Shown here piece after piece: positions 58,994 to 64,000 of a stretch of DNA of 64,000 nucleotides (positions within the stretch are counted from its first letter, which is position 1; each line of letters begins with the position of its first letter). Source of the stretch: Mesaphorura yosii (Eukaryota; Arthropoda; Collembola; Poduromorpha; Tullbergiidae); the NCBI GenBank assembly GCA_009869945.1, contig WIXG01000086.1, positions 62,001-126,000 of the forward strand, given 5' to 3'. Under the pieces are notes generated by a model. That model was not told where the DNA came from, ran no database searches, and saw only the letters and a list, made by a program, of their open reading frames with translations. The translations under genes and the position numbers were made by a program.

Positions 58994-61900
58994 GGCGGTT
59001 TAACTTCCAATCTGAAATTGACAAACAGAGACGCGATTAATCTCTGCGGCTGCCGTAAGACTTGTCCGCTGGCTGTCATTCACTTTTTGCAACTGTCTTT
59101 CGCAAATTACCAACTACATTGCAAACAAAACAATTGAAATAACTGCTGATAATTAAACTTAATAACCGTAATCACTAGTCACTTGACAATCTGAAGCGCA
59201 CTTGTACCTTGCACTTAGCTTATAACTACGATACACAACTTCAAAGAAGAGAATCAACAGGGCCAACTTGTTAACTGCTGTCACTGAAAAATCTCGCGTT
59301 GAGCCGCTGCGCTATCACGTCTCTCTAGAATCCACACTACTGCTGACTACTGCACTTGCATTCGGGCGATTTTAAACTCTTTTAAGCTTCTCCTTCGCTC
59401 CTGCCACACACATTGCCACGGGCGCCCGCACACATGTGAATTAAATTTAAATAATGCGTGGCGTAAATAAGTACACAGACTAGACTACAAGCTCGTCCTG
59501 TTTCTTAATATGGTTATGGTTTTCCGATAAACCGCTACCAAATAAAACTGTCCTCTGATTCAGTAGCATGGAGATTATGGACTCGAGTGTCGAGAATGCA
59601 TTAACATCCGTTCCACAACTGAAATCAGGAATAGCGACGCAGAACGCAACTCATGGAATTATTCCCCATAATTGCATATGTAATTATATTATAAATGTAT
59701 TTGGAGTATTTAATGGCGAAATTCCCATGCTGAAAATCGCGATATTCTCAGATTGAGGTCTGTCATGTGGAATTCTCACGCAATACGTAGGCTTACAATA
59801 CAACCTGTACAAACTCAAGCTTACGTCGATCATTTCATGCACTTTAGCTTGGCTCAGTTATTATCACCTTTAACCTTGTCGTGCCAAAGAAGGACAATAT
59901 GAATGGCTTCATATCTCCATCCTGTTGACTCGACTCAGTCGCCAGTTAGTTGGTAATGGTTAGCAGCACGGCAGCAGATCACAGCTGTAGCTGTCGACGG
60001 TAATGATGGTGATAACGTTGAGAGGAACAATTGGCACTGCGACTCTTGGTGCACATGACACATAATTGCAGTTTCTTATCTCTTATTGTCCCGCGGTACG
60101 TGTGTTGTATTGCTTCGCTATCTTGAATTATTGGAGGGTTTGTCATTTGCCATTTTCGCATTTCGTCTAGGTGAGTTATGGGATTTGGGTGGAAGTCGAA
60201 TGACGTGGGACAGCCGTCGATTTTCGCTGAATGGATTGCAATAAATATTTGAGTAGTGGTCGATTAAAAATTTTCATCGTTCACAAGCATTTCGCAATAA
60301 GCAAAAAAAACATCATAGACGTGCCATGGTGCTCTATTCATTCGCTTTGTGGTTGTGACGAATCAATCACGCTGCTGCTTCTGTTCGACAGCAGCAATTT
60401 TATGGTGGTCATATCATGCATTGGGAATCTGATAAAGATAGGGATGGGGTGGACGCATTAGAGCAGCAGCCGCGTTCTTTATTATCGCATTGTGTATGGT
60501 ATCTGTTAGTTACGTTAATAACACATAATGCGGTTGATGTTATTAAAATAATTACAATTCAAAGTTATATAAAATGATGCGATGCAGCGTTAAAAGCAAA
60601 GCAGACACTGCGTGCGAGTTTTAAAGTGTGTATCGTTATGTCATCAATATTTATCGTGTTTTCTTAAATCTCAGCTTCAAACTCGTAACCTGAATAAAGT
60701 AATGACAGTGATTAAAGATTCGCGTATGGAGCAAGACTTGACATGAACGCATGCTCAGTACGTGCCAAAATTAGCCAGTTTCTACTCGATTCCCGGCGGA
60801 AACTGCAACTGAAACATGCACATTATTTTGGAATTCCTGGTTTAAGAGAAAGTTGAGAGGCAAAAAATTGCCGTAATTAAAGCAATTCGGCTTTACGACG
60901 TGGAAAACGCAAGTGCACGAAGTTCTCAAGACAATGAGGCCAAACAGAGACGAAACAGAGACGATGCCATTATTGACGTTCGCATCCATGCTCATTTTGG
61001 TGACGTGCTTTACTGCTCTCTTGTTTGTGGCATGACTCAATGAGACAATTATGTCATGTCGTTTTACAAATTGCAGTTGCGAATGAAATTCTCAGCGTTT
61101 TCCGATGTGAATTGTATCGCGTACCGTCATTATTCATTTAAGAAAGCAGCAACACAATTCCAAGAGCTGAATTATTTATAGCTGGCTCGACTCAAGTGAG
61201 ATTTTGCAATTCGTGAGTCACAAAGAGTTAATCATGATTATGTACGATTTTAGCATAATGGAATTGTAGGCAGGGAGTCGCCCAACAAGTCGTCAAGCAC
61301 AGGAGAGTACAGTGAGCGCGTGATAAGTTACATGTCACTCCTAATTTGCAATATTATTTATTGAAACATAATAATGCACTCGTTCATTCAATTAACAGTT
61401 AGATGCACTTCAGATGCAGGTAAAAGAGAAAGGAGACGCGAACTGAGACACTGACTTGACATTCTAAGATAGAGTCATGCCCTCACTCAAGCATGAGAGA
61501 GTTTCAGGTTAACGTCTACACACAGGCTTCAAGAGTACACAAAAGTAATTAAGCAGACAAGCAATTCCCTCTTTATGACTCTATTCCATTATATTCAAAT
61601 TACAATAGACATGGTCAGAAAGAGAAGGGGTCACTCATGATCATAAAAGTCATCAAGTGCCACGGTTGGTTGGGCTCGAAATTGGCACATTTTGAAATTG
61701 ACACTCAAATCGACTTTAATTCTTTATCCCAACAACTTTGTACCCCCATTCTCAATTCCTTTTTCCTTTCTCTCCTGTCAGCTCAGTCCGCCTTGTGCCT
61801 ATTCATGTGACAGGTTCAATGCAAAACAAATAAAGACGATGCGGAGAAGGAATGCATGGTGAATTCATGCATAAAAGCAGGTAGTCAAGTTTAAGAATTA

Positions 61901-64000
61901 TCCTTTTAGAGGTTAATATGTTATTAGAAAGTGAAGGCAGGAATGTCATACGCATTATTTTTATTGAGGATTTTAACATTTGTTAAAATAAAGACTGTGC
62001 GCATGAATTCGCCGCAGTGAGTCGCGAAACAGAGATCAGCTTATTTCACCGGATGATACCAGAAATAATGCAGAAATACGGAGTCACTTTCACTTGCTTT
62101 AAAATAGCCAGACTCGTGAATTTGCAATTTGTAACAAATTTACACTCGCATATTTGTGAACAACGAACTCATAAATCATAAATATTATTATGAATTCGAG
62201 AATTTTGCCCCGTCGTGCATTCGTTTTGTCTATTTTAGTATTTTACGATGGAAATACACTTTGGGTCTAAATTATAACTTGGAGGAGCAACAAAGGTGAG
62301 AACATGACAAAGACACCATCCTTAACAACCTATGCACGCGGCGTAGCACAGGACGAGCTGAAACAGGTTGAATACTTGAATTACTTATTGCAAGTGCAGG
62401 AGGAATGTGAGACAAGCCACGGCTGCACTTAAACATGCAAATAAATGTTGATGTATTTTACACTTAAACCTGTGATTTACGTTCGTTAATTGTATGGGAC
62501 ACATGCGAAATGATGACAGGCTAGAGCCAGCGCGTTCGAGGAAAGTGATTCCATAAAAGTCCCGTGCTCCAACAATGACCGCTTAATTCTGCATTTTTTC
62601 ACAGACCGTTCTTAATTACTTGATTTAGAGTCCATGACTGTGACCCCAACCCCGAGACGCCAAGAGGACGATACACCGGCTTCGAGCCACGAGCCTGGCA
62701 TTATTGTGCAACAACCAGCATCTTCACACAACGACTTTGTCGTGTGGCTGTTTCTTCACAGTGGATTCACCCAGGAAATGAAGTTACAATGACATTTAAC
62801 ACCGTTGCGTCGCGCATTTGTTGCTACTTCGCACAAAGACCACAATTATTCCGAGTGCATTACCATTTATTACACGTTATGACAGTCCTCCAATTTATGT
62901 GCACTACGGGCTTGGCATACGCATCTTCCTGCATTGTTCCTATCACAAAGTGTCAACGCCGTGACGCACAAAGATCGGATTTATTGCTTCTTGACTATAA
63001 AAAGGAGAAACCTCATTTGAACGGTAACTACAAGTATCTTAAAAACATTTTGATCCCATTCAAAGTTCCAAACAGGAGAGGGTGCGGATGGATGAGATTC
63101 TTGAAGAGACAAGCGTGATCCTTTGATTATAATCGAGATTCAAATCTTGTTTCCTACTTACTCGCGGTACACAAAGAAGAGTGCGTAAGGAGTTCAAATC
63201 TCCTCTCGTTACAGGTTTCAGGCTCGTGCAGTTTTTATTTCTCATTAACACAATGCGTGCACTGTACTCTTCTATTGCAGTTGTGGTTCGCACAATGTAT
63301 TAAAATTTGAAATGAACTCGCCCTGTCATTACCATTATTGCCATTGCCATATATAAACTCTTAATGAAACTGATGAATTGATACACTTGAAAGGACTGAA
63401 GTTCATTCCACTCGAGCAGAGCCACAACACGACTAATCACTGCTCTGTCGTACAAACTGCCTGAGCATGCAGCAGTGAAGAGAATTAATCATATAGCAAG
63501 ATTTAATTTTGTCTTATCAATCAGACTAAATTTCAGTCAACGCTCTAGTACTAAATTTCATTCCACTGAATGTTGACTATAGTCGTGGTAAATATAGGCT
63601 TCATCCGGTTCCTTGATTGATTTGAAAGCCAGGCTGACAGTCAGTCGCTTTGAAATTGTATCTTGTCAACGTGAATGATAACTTGATCTGGCGAACCCTT
63701 GCTTGCTCGTGTCCGGATTCCGAAAACATGATCTTTAAAACGTACGCAACTTGAGTTCCTTCAAGACACACACTTGTTTTTCTGGAAGAAAAGTGACTCT
63801 TATACTCAAGGCATCGAGTTTGAGAATGTACCAGACGGTGTATTAAGAACCAAACTTCTTGCACTTGAATTTGCAACTTTCCTCTGAGAAACCACAACGC
63901 ATGCATAAGTTTACATCTGTCAATTCTTAACGCTGGTTCCTTCCGTGGAAGAAGTACGACGCTGATGGGTAAACCGCTCTCTCGTGAGTCGAGTTGTGTG
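58994..64000. other. Upstream of GAS2-like; no gene seen
   Basis: The left end should hold the GAS2-like promoter and any leader exon. The rest is AT-rich with random-looking open frames; the longest (124 codons, ending 63118) lacks an ATG at its 5' end and has no family resemblance. Confidence 0.4.

Noticed and set aside
60940..60965. Short direct repeat (ACAGAGACGA twice)
   Set aside because: Two copies of about 11 bp are too short to call a repeat element.
62744..63118. A 124-codon plus-strand open frame
   Set aside because: It begins without ATG, shows no signal or domain, and contains scattered splice-like sites; no support as a gene.
63150..63225. A tRNA-like T arm (AGGAG, TTCAAAT loop, CTCCT) near 63189-63206
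   Set aside because: No matching 5' acceptor strand (TAACGAG expected) and no A-box or anticodon arm about 60 nt upstream.

Overview
This 64 kb window is nuclear DNA from a small invertebrate, most likely an arthropod or a close ecdysozoan relative. The genes carry many short GT-AG introns (often 50-150 bp) and animal-specific families: LIM kinase, Hakai, GAS2-like, group III phospholipase A2, GOSR1 and a cobalamin-binder-like protein. I cannot fix the phylum or species by eye. No viral, bacterial or CRISPR sequence was seen.

Layout. (1) 1-1.8 kb, minus: two internal exons of a LIM kinase whose PDZ and kinase parts lie beyond the left edge. (2) 3.4-4.8 kb, plus: the E3 ligase Hakai (CBLL1). 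(3) 7.0-11.6 kb, plus: a complete 10-exon lysosomal glucosylceramidase. (4) 13.8-16.9 kb, plus: a secreted transcobalamin/intrinsic-factor-like protein. (5) 17-22.5 kb: gene desert. (6) 22.6-30.4 kb: two secreted group III phospholipases A2 pointing tail to tail, 158 bp apart. (7) 31.1-34.0 kb: a Rab34/36-type GTPase (minus) divergent from ribosomal protein L23A (plus), followed by a mariner-like MITE at 34.36-34.69 kb. (8) 35.7-41.2 kb, minus: GOSR1, then LYRM9 and TRMT44. (9) 42.1-44.8 kb: an unrecognised Ser/Thr-Pro-rich protein (plus) converging on a C3orf33 homologue (minus). (10) 47.0-59.0 kb, minus: a GAS2-like cytoskeletal linker with a 5.5 kb first intron. (11) 59-64 kb: nothing convincing.

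The most unusual observation is the LYRM9/TRMT44 pair. When LYRM9 is spliced to give its expected C-terminus, its UGA lies 4 nt downstream of the best TRMT44 start codon (AUGAAUGA), inside one shared exon. The two different proteins would therefore sit on one mRNA as overlapping reading frames. Other points of interest are a Rab34/36 with an alternative last exon that changes the prenylation tail, a Hakai with an AT-hook-like N-terminus, and the convergent PLA2 pair.

Gene models were built by hand from splice-site consensus, reading-frame phase and remembered family sequences. Exon edges are usually exact to the base where phases agree, but no transcript evidence was available. The genes do not form a pathway; they are mostly housekeeping neighbours.
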